64,000 nucleotides of DNA from Dysgonomonas sp. UBA7710 (lineage in GTDB: Bacteria > Bacteroidota > Bacteroidia > Bacteroidales > Dysgonomonadaceae). The notes below the pieces were generated by a model, which had not been told where the DNA came from, did not search any database, and saw nothing but the letters and a program-made list of their open reading frames with translations. The position numbers were made by a program, and so were the translations under genes. Below are positions 15,330 through 23,832 of the stretch, in pieces (position 1 is the stretch's first letter; the number at the start of each line of letters is the position of its first letter). The DNA lies in NCBI RefSeq assembly GCF_002482385.1, contig NZ_DLFW01000048.1, forward strand, positions 39,417-103,416, in the 5' to 3' direction.

Positions 15330-16636
15330 ATATCCATACCATATTGATGCATTTTATTATAAAGAGTTTTTCTATCTATATTGAGTAGGTTTGCTGCTTT
15401 TGTTTTATTTCCTTTCGTTATTTTCAGGGCTTTTAGAATTTGTTCCCGTTCATCTGCCGGCAGTAAGGTTTGTTCTGGTTGTATAGGGATTTGAATAAAT
15501 TCAGGTAAGAGGTCAGGGGTAATTTCCGTTCCTTTTGCAAACAATACAGTTCTTCGTATAACATTTCTTAATTCACGTAGATTACCTGGCCAGCGATATT
15601 GTTTTAGTATGGACATACTATCTTCCGAGAATCGCTCTACATTTCGTTCCAATTCTTTGTTGGCATCAGTTAAAAAACTATTTGCAAAAAGAACGATATC
15701 CTCTTTTCGCTCGCGTAAAGGGGGAACTATTAAAGTAAACTCATTTAATCGATGATATAAATCTTCACGAAAACGCCCTTCCGAGATCGCTGTTTCTAAA
15801 TTTTCATTAGTTGCGACTATCATCCTTACATCGACTTTAATGTCGCTGGCAGAGCCTACCGGACGTATTTTTCGTTCCTGTATGGCTCTTAACAGCTGAA
15901 CTTGTACTTCGTAAGACAAGTTTCCCACTTCGTCAAGGAAAACTGTTCCTCCTCCTGCTTGTTCAAATACACCTTTCTTATCCGCAATAGCAGAGGTGAA
16001 TGATCCTTTCAGATGGCCGAATAGTTCGCTTGGCGCCAATTCTTTTGACAAGCTACCACAATCTACAGCCACAAACGGAGCTTGTTTTCTTTGGCTGTTG
16101 TCATGTATCATCCGTGCAGTATATTCCTTTCCCGTTCCGCTTTCTCCTATTATAAGTACAGACAGGTGTGTCGGTGCAACTAGTTTTATATGCTCGTACA
16201 TTTGTTTGGATAAAGTACTGTTGCCATAAACGATATTTGTTGCAGGAGGATTCTCTTTTGGTATTTTAATTGGAGTATAATTTAGAGCTTCATCTATTTT
16301 TGATCTTAGAATGTCCGGATTTATAGGCTTTTCCATATAATCGAAAGCTCCCAGTTTAATTGCTGCGACAGCACTCTGAACCTCCCCGTAGCTGGTCATG
16401 ACAATTACAGGAGTGTTTATTTTCCTCTCTCTGATCCATGTCAACAACATTATTCCATCTCCGTCAGGAAGTCTCAGGTCGGTGATAATTAACTTGAAAT
16501 CAGCCTTTAATAGATTCTTTTTAGCTTCAACCAAAGTAGATTTAACGAATGCATCAAATCCATTTTTGTTAAACCATTTCTTAAGGACGATTCCGAATGT
16601 ATTGTCATCTTCAATAATTAAAACCTTGGAAGCCAT
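15326..16636 (-). CDS. NtrC-family response regulator, AAA+ type
   Basis: A 436-residue regulator with three domains. The receiver (residues 1-118) has Asp53 in ITDLRLPDGDG and the usual MTSYG and MEKPI residues. The AAA+ domain has Walker A GESGTGKE (164-171) and Walker B GGTVFLDEVGNL (229-240), plus arginine fingers further on. A Fis-type helix-turn-helix closes it (GNKTKAANLLNIDRKTLYNK). The sigma-54 contact loop, normally GAFTGA, reads GSFTSA (211-216): Thr is kept but the second Gly is Ser. It may still activate sigma-54, or may act without it. It lies tail-to-tail with the hybrid kinase gene and should receive phosphate from its HPt domain. Confidence 0.88.
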   Translation of the reverse strand: MASKVLIIEDDNTFGIVLKKWFNKNGFDAFVKSTLVEAKKNLLKADFKLIITDLRLPDGDGIMLLTWIRERKINTPVIVMTSYGEVQSAVAAIKLGAFDYMEKPINPDILRSKIDEALNYTPIKIPKENPPATNIVYGNSTLSKQMYEHIKLVAPTHLSVLIIGESGTGKEYTARMIHDNSQRKQAPFVAVDCGSLSKELAPSELFGHLKGSFTSAIADKKGVFEQAGGGTVFLDEVGNLSYEVQVQLLRAIQERKIRPVGSASDIKVDVRMIVATNENLETAISEGRFREDLYHRLNEFTLIVPPLRERKEDIVLFANSFLTDANKELERNVERFSEDSMSILKQYRWPGNLRELRNVIRRTVLFAKGTEITPDLLPEFIQIPIQPEQTLLPADEREQILKALKITKGNKTKAANLLNIDRKTLYNKMHQYGMDI

Positions 16637-17050
16637 TGTTCATTATGAATTAGAGGAAAGTTTTTTCAAAATTATTTGTTTTTATTTTCAGACGAAAGGG
16701 TTTTATTCTTAATTAACACTAATAAATAAGATATGGTTAGGCTAATTGATTTTAGTAATGATTAATAAAAACAGAATATGAGTAAAAGATATTACCTACA
16801 CATTCGTTATTTTTCAAAAAAGTGATAATTAATCTATTTAAGATAATAATATTCAAAATACTATTTTTATAAGATGTTAATAAAATATAATTAATGCCGC
16901 AAAAATATATATACTGTAACATATGTGACATGTTTTTAATTTTATTTTTATAATAGATTGTTTTATAGTTATATATAAGTAATCATAAATCATTATTTTT
17001 TTATTAAAAAACCCTAACTTCTAGGTATTGTGACTCACTTATGCATCGAA
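16637..17050. other. gene-free AT-rich upstream region
   Basis: About 400 bases with no credible gene between the divergent regulator and lipoprotein genes. Apart from the palindrome at 16915-16930 and the promoter at 17026-17058, I see nothing definite. The AT richness suits a regulated promoter region. Confidence 0.5.
16915..16930. promoter_or_regulatory. Crp/Fnr-like palindrome
   Basis: TGT-a-ACATATGT-g-ACA is palindromic except for two symmetric positions. Its size and TGT/ACA ends recall Crp/Fnr-family sites. It lies about 120 bases upstream of the lipoprotein promoter. No target protein can be named. Confidence 0.3.
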
Positions 17051-17058
17051 TACCTTTG
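17026..17058 (+). promoter_or_regulatory. promoter of the lipoprotein gene
   Basis: TTG of TATTGTGAC, about 20 bases, then TACCTTTG at 17051-17058. This fits the Bacteroidetes TTTG-N19-21-TAnnTTTG arrangement. The ATG of the gene is 32 bases further on. Confidence 0.6.
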
Positions 17059-17090
17059 CAAAACATTAAATTATATTAATCAATAAACAT

Positions 17091-18263
17091 ATGAAAAATA
17101 TTAAAGTTGTACTGCTTGTTCTATGCAGTATATTATTTTTGAATTCTTGCAGTAGTGATGATGATAATGATAATAATCCGGTAATACCGACCGAAAGTAT
17201 AAAGTTGGAAGGAAAATGGATTATTAAAGAAATAAACTTCAAATCGAATGTCAAAGCGTGGAAAAGCGAGACATTCTCTGATGTGATGGATGTTTTTGGC
17301 TGGGCTCCTTATATGTTCGAAAGTGCTTCGGGTGTTGAGTTTACGAACGAGGATTACACAGATTCTCAGACACAGAAATCGGGAAAAGTATTTAAGTTAA
17401 TAACCGGCAGCTCGTATGGAGGCTCAGGAAAGGTATATTGGATATGGAACCAGAGTGAAGACGGAAAAGCGTTTGAAGTCGTTCAGTTTAATAGCCAGAT
17501 GCCTCCCTATGACTTTTCAATGTCCAAAACTTCTTCTTTAGAAGAAACTACTCTGGATGGCAAACGTGTGCTTATCTTCACAACAACATTGGTAAGTATC
17601 GATCAGGATAGAATGGATGAATCTTCAAACCCAATGACTCGTCCTAAAGTGGCAGCAACAGCAACATTCACGTTAGTGGAGACCAGCGGGGAAATAGATA
17701 CGGAAGTATCTCCCAATCTGAAATTGAATGGTGCAGCGTTTAAACTGCCGGAACAAATTGATCCTACTGTGGTAACAAAAGCAAATCTGGCAGGCACTGC
17801 ATGGATGCTGAAAATAGGATCGAAAATATATGATCCGGGATTTGCTACCCAGAATCCGGTATTGGAATTTGCTAAACTTATCACTCTCTATTTCGAAGAT
17901 GAGAGTGTACTTAAATTCAGATATTCATTTCCAATGGGTATTGTGAGTACCAAAGAAACGACTTGGCAATATGATAATACAACATACATTATAAGTTATG
18001 CAAAAGGAGAAGGAGCAATGGAAAGCTCTGTAATGAAATTTGTATGGAAAGCTTCATATCAGATAACTGACGATGTGAAATCACTCGTACTGGAATTACA
18101 AGAAGTGATAAATAATGCCGGGCAGGAAGCTGAAACCAAACTTGATCTAAGTACAGTAAGCGCTGATATTCTGAAAAGAGAATTTACTTCTGTATCTGCT
18201 GACGATGTAAGCGATAATAGTACTACTGTAAAAAAGGACAATTATACGGTTTTCACTAAATAA
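17091..18263 (+). CDS. surface lipoprotein upstream of Xus-like genes
   Basis: A 390-residue lipoprotein of no family I recognise. The lipobox FLNSC (Cys20) is followed by SSDDDNDNN, the acidic tail that sends Bacteroidetes lipoproteins to the cell surface. The mature part seems to have two halves, each starting with a lipocalin-like 'GxWxxKxI/AWMLKIGSK' element (LEGKWIIKEI near 41 and LAGTAWMLKI near 238). The pattern suggests two beta-rich domains. It has its own promoter and is followed by a hairpin at 18292-18315, so it is at least partly separate from the TonB receptor gene. Its role could be substrate capture for that receptor; this is inferred from position only. Confidence 0.7.
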   Translation: MKNIKVVLLVLCSILFLNSCSSDDDNDNNPVIPTESIKLEGKWIIKEINFKSNVKAWKSETFSDVMDVFGWAPYMFESASGVEFTNEDYTDSQTQKSGKVFKLITGSSYGGSGKVYWIWNQSEDGKAFEVVQFNSQMPPYDFSMSKTSSLEETTLDGKRVLIFTTTLVSIDQDRMDESSNPMTRPKVAATATFTLVETSGEIDTEVSPNLKLNGAAFKLPEQIDPTVVTKANLAGTAWMLKIGSKIYDPGFATQNPVLEFAKLITLYFEDESVLKFRYSFPMGIVSTKETTWQYDNTTYIISYAKGEGAMESSVMKFVWKASYQITDDVKSLVLELQEVINNAGQEAETKLDLSTVSADILKREFTSVSADDVSDNSTTVKKDNYTVFTK

Positions 18264-18291
18264 TGTAGATAGTATCTAAATCAGAGTAGGG

Positions 18292-18315
18292 AAGGAGTAA
18301 ACGGAGAAACTCCTT
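18292..18315 (+). terminator. hairpin with T-rich tail
   Basis: AAGGAGT (18292-18298) pairs with ACTCCTT (18309-18315) around a 10-base loop, followed by CTTTTACTTTATTTATTT. It can end, or partly attenuate, transcription from the lipoprotein gene into the TonB receptor gene 25 bases later. Confidence 0.65.
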
Positions 18316-18340
18316 CTTTTACTTTATTTATTTAAACGAG

Positions 18341-20752
18341 ATGAAATATATACTAATCTGTATATTAATAATATCGCTTTGCCCATACCAATCTTATTCT
18401 CAAAATAAAAAGCATAGTATTTCCGGGCATGTATACGTTGACAATACAGTTCGGGAAAATATAGAAGTAATAATTGAAGAATTGGATACTCGGGCTTTTA
18501 CTGATGCTAAGGGCAGGTATACAATCAACAATTTACCGTCAGGGACCTATGTTCTGTACGCGCTACATCAGGATGGATATGTTGAAGTAAAGTCTGTCGA
18601 CCTCAAAGCATCTACTGATACTTTGGATTTCCATATAAAAACTTCGGCCATAGAGCTCAAAGAAGTAACTATAAGTGCCAGCAGAAAGATTGATGAACTC
18701 AGATTGAATCCCATCAAGGCAGAAGTGATCGATGTAACTCACTTTCACGAAAAGGCTACAAATATTCAAAATTTGCTGAATGCAAGTCCGGGCGTGCGTT
18801 TGCGTAATACGGGGGCATTAGGAGCTAGCAATGAGGTTATAATAAACGGGTTTAGCGGCAGATCTATCAAACTGATGCGGGACGGTATTCCCTTGGATTA
18901 TCTCGGTTCAAGTTTCGGTATAACCAAAATTCCGGTCAATTCTGTCGAACGTATGGAGGTTTATAAAGGTGTATTACCGACAGAAATAGGGATAGATGCT
19001 TTAGGGGGAGCTATAAATCTGGTAAGCCGTAAGTTATACGATTCAGAGATTCAAGTGTCATTCGAAAGAGGGTCTTTCAATACGAACATAGCGACTATTA
19101 ACGGATTCCGGCGGTTGAACAGAAATATATCAGTAGGTTTGTATGCCTTCGGAAATTATTCCGATAACGATTACAAGGTAAAAAATCTGCCTTATTATGA
19201 AGAAGAAACAGGACGTAATACATACATAGAAGCCCGTTTATTCCATAATAAGTTTAAGCAATATTTTGTAGAAGGATATGTAAACTTCGACAATCTGTCG
19301 TGGGCAGACCTTTTGCAATTCAGAGTGACCAGCTTTGCCCTGCATCAGGACATGCAGAATGATTTTACCACCCGTGACAGGGCTTTTGGTGCAGTCTATC
19401 GTACCGAAAAAGCGATTGCCATACCTTCCGTTACTTACCGGAAATCTTTTATAGACAGCAGGTTGAATACAACACACTTTCTTGTTTATAGTAAGATAGA
19501 CAATCTGTTTGTAGATACACTGAAGAATACATATTATGACTGGAAAGGAGTAGCGCACTCTTCTACTTCTGCTTCAGAGATAGGGAGTGTTTATACATCT
19601 GCTCCGGGGAAAAACGGGCTTGAGTCCGATTATCAGAATATGATATATCGTGGATTATTGTCTTACCATATCACCCCGTCCCATATACTTACCGCTAATG
19701 TAGTTGATAACTATTTCATCAACAAGAAAGATGATGAGGTCAATCCTTTAGAAAAAAAACGCATTACGTATAATCGTCTGATTGTAGGGGTAGGGTATAA
19801 TGCCGGATTGTTTGACAACAAGTTGAATACGATTGTACAAATGAAGTCCCTGTTCTATCAGACTAAAGGCAAAGAATCGGTATATAGCTCGTCCGAATTG
19901 GTAAATGAAGACAGATCCATCTCTAAACAAGGGCTTAGTTTCTCTCTGGCAGTAAAGTATAATATACTGAATAACCTTCTGATACGCGCGTCATATGAAA
20001 ATACCTACCGGTTACCCGACCAGATGGAAATCTTCGGGGATAATACTTTTATCATTTCCAATCTCGATTTATCACCTGAGAAAAGTAATAATTTCAATCT
20101 GGGACTGAAGCTGCATAAGCCGGCAAAATACAATTTTGAGATAAATACTTATTTCAGGAATACAACAGACCTGATAAAGCTCAAGGAAATCAATCAATAT
20201 CAGGGGTTGTTCCTCAATCTGGAGAAAGTAAAAGGGTATGGGATTGAACTCGACGGATACTATACCTTCTTCGATAAGCTCAGACTGACGGGGAATCTTA
20301 CTTATAATGAATTCAGATACAATGGCTCGCTCGACGAAAATGCAAATGATGTGCATTTTAAAGATGCCCGTATCAGCAATACGCCTTTCTATTATGGAAA
20401 TCTGGGTGTAGAATATACTATCAATAATGTATTGGGTAAGAATAATATACTTCGTACCTATTGGAATTATTCATATGTACATCAATATTATCTGGATTAT
20501 ATAGAGAAACAGTACGAGCCTGATGGTTTCTTAGGCCTTTTTGGCAAATCGAAAATTTCTACAGACCGTGTTATTCCTCAACAACAGCTTCACACAGCAG
20601 GCACTTCTTTCGATATGAAGACATATAAGGAAAGCCGGTTGACATTAGGATTTGAGGTGCGTAATATTTTTGATAAAGACATCTATAATAACTTCAAAAT
20701 GCAGAATCCCGGACGCAGTTTCTGGGCTAAAGCGGTTTATCTCTTCAAATAG
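18341..20752 (+). CDS. TonB-dependent receptor, XusA-like
   Basis: An 803-residue outer-membrane receptor. The signal peptide ends at SYSQ. A carboxypeptidase-regulatory domain (about 25-105, ISGHVYVDNTVRENIEV) and plug (about 118-230, LNASPGVRLRNTGALGASNEV, here quoted only in part, and VERMEVYKGVLPTEIGIDALGGAI) come before the barrel, which ends in FWAKAVYLF plus Lys. The gene order receptor, propeller lipoprotein, PepSY reductase matches the XusABC xenosiderophore system of Bacteroides. The substrate is therefore probably a ferric siderophore. The lipoprotein gene follows after 8 bases. Receptor family is certain; the Xus assignment is by synteny. Confidence 0.88.
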   Translation: MKYILICILIISLCPYQSYSQNKKHSISGHVYVDNTVRENIEVIIEELDTRAFTDAKGRYTINNLPSGTYVLYALHQDGYVEVKSVDLKASTDTLDFHIKTSAIELKEVTISASRKIDELRLNPIKAEVIDVTHFHEKATNIQNLLNASPGVRLRNTGALGASNEVIINGFSGRSIKLMRDGIPLDYLGSSFGITKIPVNSVERMEVYKGVLPTEIGIDALGGAINLVSRKLYDSEIQVSFERGSFNTNIATINGFRRLNRNISVGLYAFGNYSDNDYKVKNLPYYEEETGRNTYIEARLFHNKFKQYFVEGYVNFDNLSWADLLQFRVTSFALHQDMQNDFTTRDRAFGAVYRTEKAIAIPSVTYRKSFIDSRLNTTHFLVYSKIDNLFVDTLKNTYYDWKGVAHSSTSASEIGSVYTSAPGKNGLESDYQNMIYRGLLSYHITPSHILTANVVDNYFINKKDDEVNPLEKKRITYNRLIVGVGYNAGLFDNKLNTIVQMKSLFYQTKGKESVYSSSELVNEDRSISKQGLSFSLAVKYNILNNLLIRASYENTYRLPDQMEIFGDNTFIISNLDLSPEKSNNFNLGLKLHKPAKYNFEINTYFRNTTDLIKLKEINQYQGLFLNLEKVKGYGIELDGYYTFFDKLRLTGNLTYNEFRYNGSLDENANDVHFKDARISNTPFYYGNLGVEYTINNVLGKNNILRTYWNYSYVHQYYLDYIEKQYEPDGFLGLFGKSKISTDRVIPQQQLHTAGTSFDMKTYKESRLTLGFEVRNIFDKDIYNNFKMQNPGRSFWAKAVYLFK

Positions 20753-20760
20753 ATTCGATT

Positions 20761-22077
20761 ATGAAGACTTTAAAATACTTCTGTTTTATAATTCTCAGTT
20801 CTTTTTTTATACAATCGTGCGAAGTTGAGAATCTTGAAAATGACAATACACCCCGTCTGGACTTCACCTCTAATAATTATGTGCTGGCTGTAGAGGAGGC
20901 GTCCAACTCGGATATAACACGATTCTTCACATTTGAAATGAATCAGGTAAAGAATAATATTGAGCCATACGAATTATTATCGGAAGAATCTTTGTTTACA
21001 AATTCAGATCCGTCTACCTCAGCCGGACATCAATCTATCGGAAAATATTTCTTTGCTATGGCAAAGGATAAAAAGGGAATGTCGTCCACCCCCGGTATAT
21101 ATCGCTTAAGCCTTAATATGAGTAATCGGGTATTTATAAACGAGAGTCTCAACCTGAGAAAAAATAACTTGTTCCCGTCCCGTAAACTATGTATTGTTGA
21201 CCGTAACCTCGGGTTTTATTATAACGAAGGCTTGTCTCCGCAGAGCATATACATGTTCAATCCGTACACAATGAATACTACCGGGTCAATTGATCTGAAG
21301 GAAGCGATAATGAACTTCCGTCCCGATGCTAAATGGCTCGACGAAAGCGGTAATAATATGGTGCGTACGGGTTCATTGGTATTAGATGAAAAAGAAGGAA
21401 AGTTATATGTAAGCGTAGTATTTCTGGAAACAGTGGGATTTAATATTATAGCGGATAGTGAAACGAATTTTTATTTGGCTGTAATAGATATCGAAACAAA
21501 AAAAGTAGAGAAAATCATCAGTTATCCCAATACCCGTACAGTCGGCTTCTTTGTTTCGGAAAACAATCCTACAACTAAGACCGAATCGGGTGATATGTAT
21601 CTCTGTTCGTGGGGATGGAACCAATTTGGTACGCCTACCGAATCTAAAATATTCAGGATAGAAAGAGGGGAAACGGATTTTGACAAAACGTGGGAATTTA
21701 ACGTAGATAAATATTTTGGAAAGGGACGTATTGCTCAGTCTATTATCAGCTATAACAATAAAATATACCTGCATATATCCACGATTAAATATACTTTTTC
21801 AGATAGCGATTCGGAAGGGAGTAAGATAGAGATGGAGTATTATGAACTAAATCCCCGGGATATGTCTATCCGCAAGTTAGATATTCCGGCATCTGACCCG
21901 TCTGCACGAATGAACGTATTCAGTATTGTAGATGATAAACTTTATATCTGTGTGCCCAACAGCAATACGGAAAATATCAACGGGATATATTCAATAAACA
22001 GGGATGGCGCAATAGTAAAGGAAATGCTTTTGCAAAATAAGTATAGACCGGTCAGGTTGTATAAATTGACCAATTAA
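20761..22077 (+). CDS. DUF4374-type lipoprotein, XusB-like
   Basis: A 438-residue lipoprotein with lipobox FIQSC (Cys20) followed by EVENLENDN, again acidic. The mature part has repeated strand patterns typical of a beta-propeller: FAMAKDKKGMSSTPGIYRL, YLAVIDIETKKVEKII, KIFRIERGETDF, KLYICVPNS and GIYSINRDGAIVKEM. This agrees with the DUF4374 family, whose members sit beside siderophore receptors; XusB of Bacteroides is a surface siderophore-binding protein of this kind. It lies between the receptor and the PepSY gene with gaps of 8 and 23 bases. No metal-binding motif is obvious, which suits binding of a chelate rather than a free ion. Confidence 0.78.
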   Translation: MKTLKYFCFIILSSFFIQSCEVENLENDNTPRLDFTSNNYVLAVEEASNSDITRFFTFEMNQVKNNIEPYELLSEESLFTNSDPSTSAGHQSIGKYFFAMAKDKKGMSSTPGIYRLSLNMSNRVFINESLNLRKNNLFPSRKLCIVDRNLGFYYNEGLSPQSIYMFNPYTMNTTGSIDLKEAIMNFRPDAKWLDESGNNMVRTGSLVLDEKEGKLYVSVVFLETVGFNIIADSETNFYLAVIDIETKKVEKIISYPNTRTVGFFVSENNPTTKTESGDMYLCSWGWNQFGTPTESKIFRIERGETDFDKTWEFNVDKYFGKGRIAQSIISYNNKIYLHISTIKYTFSDSDSEGSKIEMEYYELNPRDMSIRKLDIPASDPSARMNVFSIVDDKLYICVPNSNTENINGIYSINRDGAIVKEMLLQNKYRPVRLYKLTN

Positions 22078-22100
22078 AAAATAATAACAAACAGTAGAAA

Positions 22101-23618
22101 ATGAGAAAATGGCATAAATGGGCAGGACTCGTTCTTTCATTCTTCTTTATCATATTCGCCCTGTCGGGCATATTCCTCAATCATAGAGAAGGGATTTCCA
22201 GTATTGATATTCCAAGATCATATTTGCCTGCCGGCTATAAGTATGATAACTGGAATAATGGGGCTTTAAAGGGTTCTTTCAGGTTATCACAAGATTCTGT
22301 TTTGCTTTATGGAGGAGTAGGGTTACTAATCACAGACTCTCTCGCTTCAGATATTTCTTACTATGAAGAGGGTTTAAAAGCAGGAGCAGACAACCGTATT
22401 GTGGGAAATATTGTGCGGACAAACAACGGTGATGTTTTCTCTGCAACTACTTTTGATCTATATAAACTGGACAAACCGAATAATAAATGGAGTCTTCTTT
22501 CACAAGAGCTGGATACTGATGAACGCATATCTGACATTCAGGCTCAGGGCGACTCTCTTATTATCCTTACCCGTTCCTACGCCTTTGTTTCTTTATATCC
22601 CTATCAACAATTCCATAAAATAGAGCTTAAAGCTCCTGAAGGTTATAAAAAGGAAACTTCCCTTTTCAGGTTTATGTGGACATTGCACAGTGGTGAGCTA
22701 TTCGGAATGCCGGGAAGGTTATTTGTTGATATGCTAGGGATTGTTTCCATTATCTTATGTGTTACAGGCATCATATTCACCTTTTTTCCTAAAATAATAA
22801 AAAGAAGAAAGGCCCGGAAGAAAGATGGTAAACCATATACTACGGTCTGGAAAAAATCGATAAAGATTCACAACAAACTAGGAGTTACATTGCTTGCATT
22901 TTTATTGGTTCTTGTCCTTTCGGGGACTTTTCTGCGTCCTCCGTTACTGATAGCCATTATTCGTGCCAAAATTTCTACTTTGCCCGGTACAATTCTAAAT
23001 GACGATAATCCTTGGTTCGATAAATTAAGATGTATTCGTTACGATAAATCGGAGAAATCATGGATACTATATTCTTCTGAAGGCTTTTACCATCTGGATA
23101 ATTTTGAATCTACCCCTAAGAGAATACAATCGCCGCCTCCAGTGAGTGTTATGGGGGTCACGGTTTTTGAACAAGATGAATCCGGCCGGTGGTTGACGGG
23201 ATCTTTCAGCGGGGTATATTACTGGGACAGGAAAACAGGGAAAAGTATTGATGCGTATACTCTGAGACCAGCCATTATGCAGCGTGGAGGTCCACCTGTT
23301 GTAACCAATGCAGTATCCGGGTATTCGGCAGATATCAACAATATGGTCACTATTTTCGATTACAACTTGGGCGCAAGGGGATTAAGACAGGACGATAACT
23401 TTGCTCCAATGCCCGGCCATATTAAGGATAATGGAAGAATGTCTTTATGGCATTTGTGCCTTGAAACCCATGTAGGCAGGATATATTCTCCTGTTATCGG
23501 TATATTTTCTGATTTCTTTATTTTCCTCTCAGGATCGCTCATTATCTCAATACTAATATCCGGATATTTTGTTTACCGAAAACGATATAAGAAAAAAGCC
23601 AATAAAACGGGCAAATAA
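22101..23618 (+). CDS. PepSY-associated TM protein, XusC-like reductase
   Basis: A 505-residue inner-membrane protein of the PepSY_TM family, thought to reduce ferric siderophores with heme-bound electrons. TM1 is at residues 1-30 (RKWHKWAGLVLSFFFIIFALSG), TM2 near 210-230 (MLGIVSIILCVTGIIFTFF), TM3 near 255-275 (IKIHNKLGVTLLAFLLVLVLSG) and TM4 near 470-495 (FFIFLSGSLIISILISGYFV). His residues in RKWHKW, TLHSGELFG, KIHNKLG and ETHVGRIY flank the helices, as in the family. It is the last gene of the Xus-like trio. Confidence 0.82.
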   Translation: MRKWHKWAGLVLSFFFIIFALSGIFLNHREGISSIDIPRSYLPAGYKYDNWNNGALKGSFRLSQDSVLLYGGVGLLITDSLASDISYYEEGLKAGADNRIVGNIVRTNNGDVFSATTFDLYKLDKPNNKWSLLSQELDTDERISDIQAQGDSLIILTRSYAFVSLYPYQQFHKIELKAPEGYKKETSLFRFMWTLHSGELFGMPGRLFVDMLGIVSIILCVTGIIFTFFPKIIKRRKARKKDGKPYTTVWKKSIKIHNKLGVTLLAFLLVLVLSGTFLRPPLLIAIIRAKISTLPGTILNDDNPWFDKLRCIRYDKSEKSWILYSSEGFYHLDNFESTPKRIQSPPPVSVMGVTVFEQDESGRWLTGSFSGVYYWDRKTGKSIDAYTLRPAIMQRGGPPVVTNAVSGYSADINNMVTIFDYNLGARGLRQDDNFAPMPGHIKDNGRMSLWHLCLETHVGRIYSPVIGIFSDFFIFLSGSLIISILISGYFVYRKRYKKKANKTGK

Positions 23619-23630
23619 TTAATCATCGCA

Positions 23631-23693
23631 ATGAAGTCAAAGAAGAAATATGTATTAATCGCCTTATTTGCCCTGTCAGTTATTAAAGAATGA
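23631..23693 (+). pseudogene. 20-codon frame resembling a cut-off signal peptide
   Basis: The frame reads MKSKKKYVLIALFALSVIKE and stops. It has the Lys-rich start and hydrophobic core of a signal peptide but no mature part. It begins 12 bases after the PepSY gene stop. It may be the remnant of a lost exported protein of the Xus-like operon, or chance. Confidence 0.3.
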
Positions 23694-23832
23694 CTTTAAT
23701 AAAAGAAAATTCTTTCAAACTTTTTATTTTTTGAAAAGGAGAATTAAAAAAAGAATTTATATGATAAAACTTCAACCTTGTCGTTGAAAGCTATGTAAAG
23801 TCTGGAATAATTCCGTTTCTTGTTATAATTAT

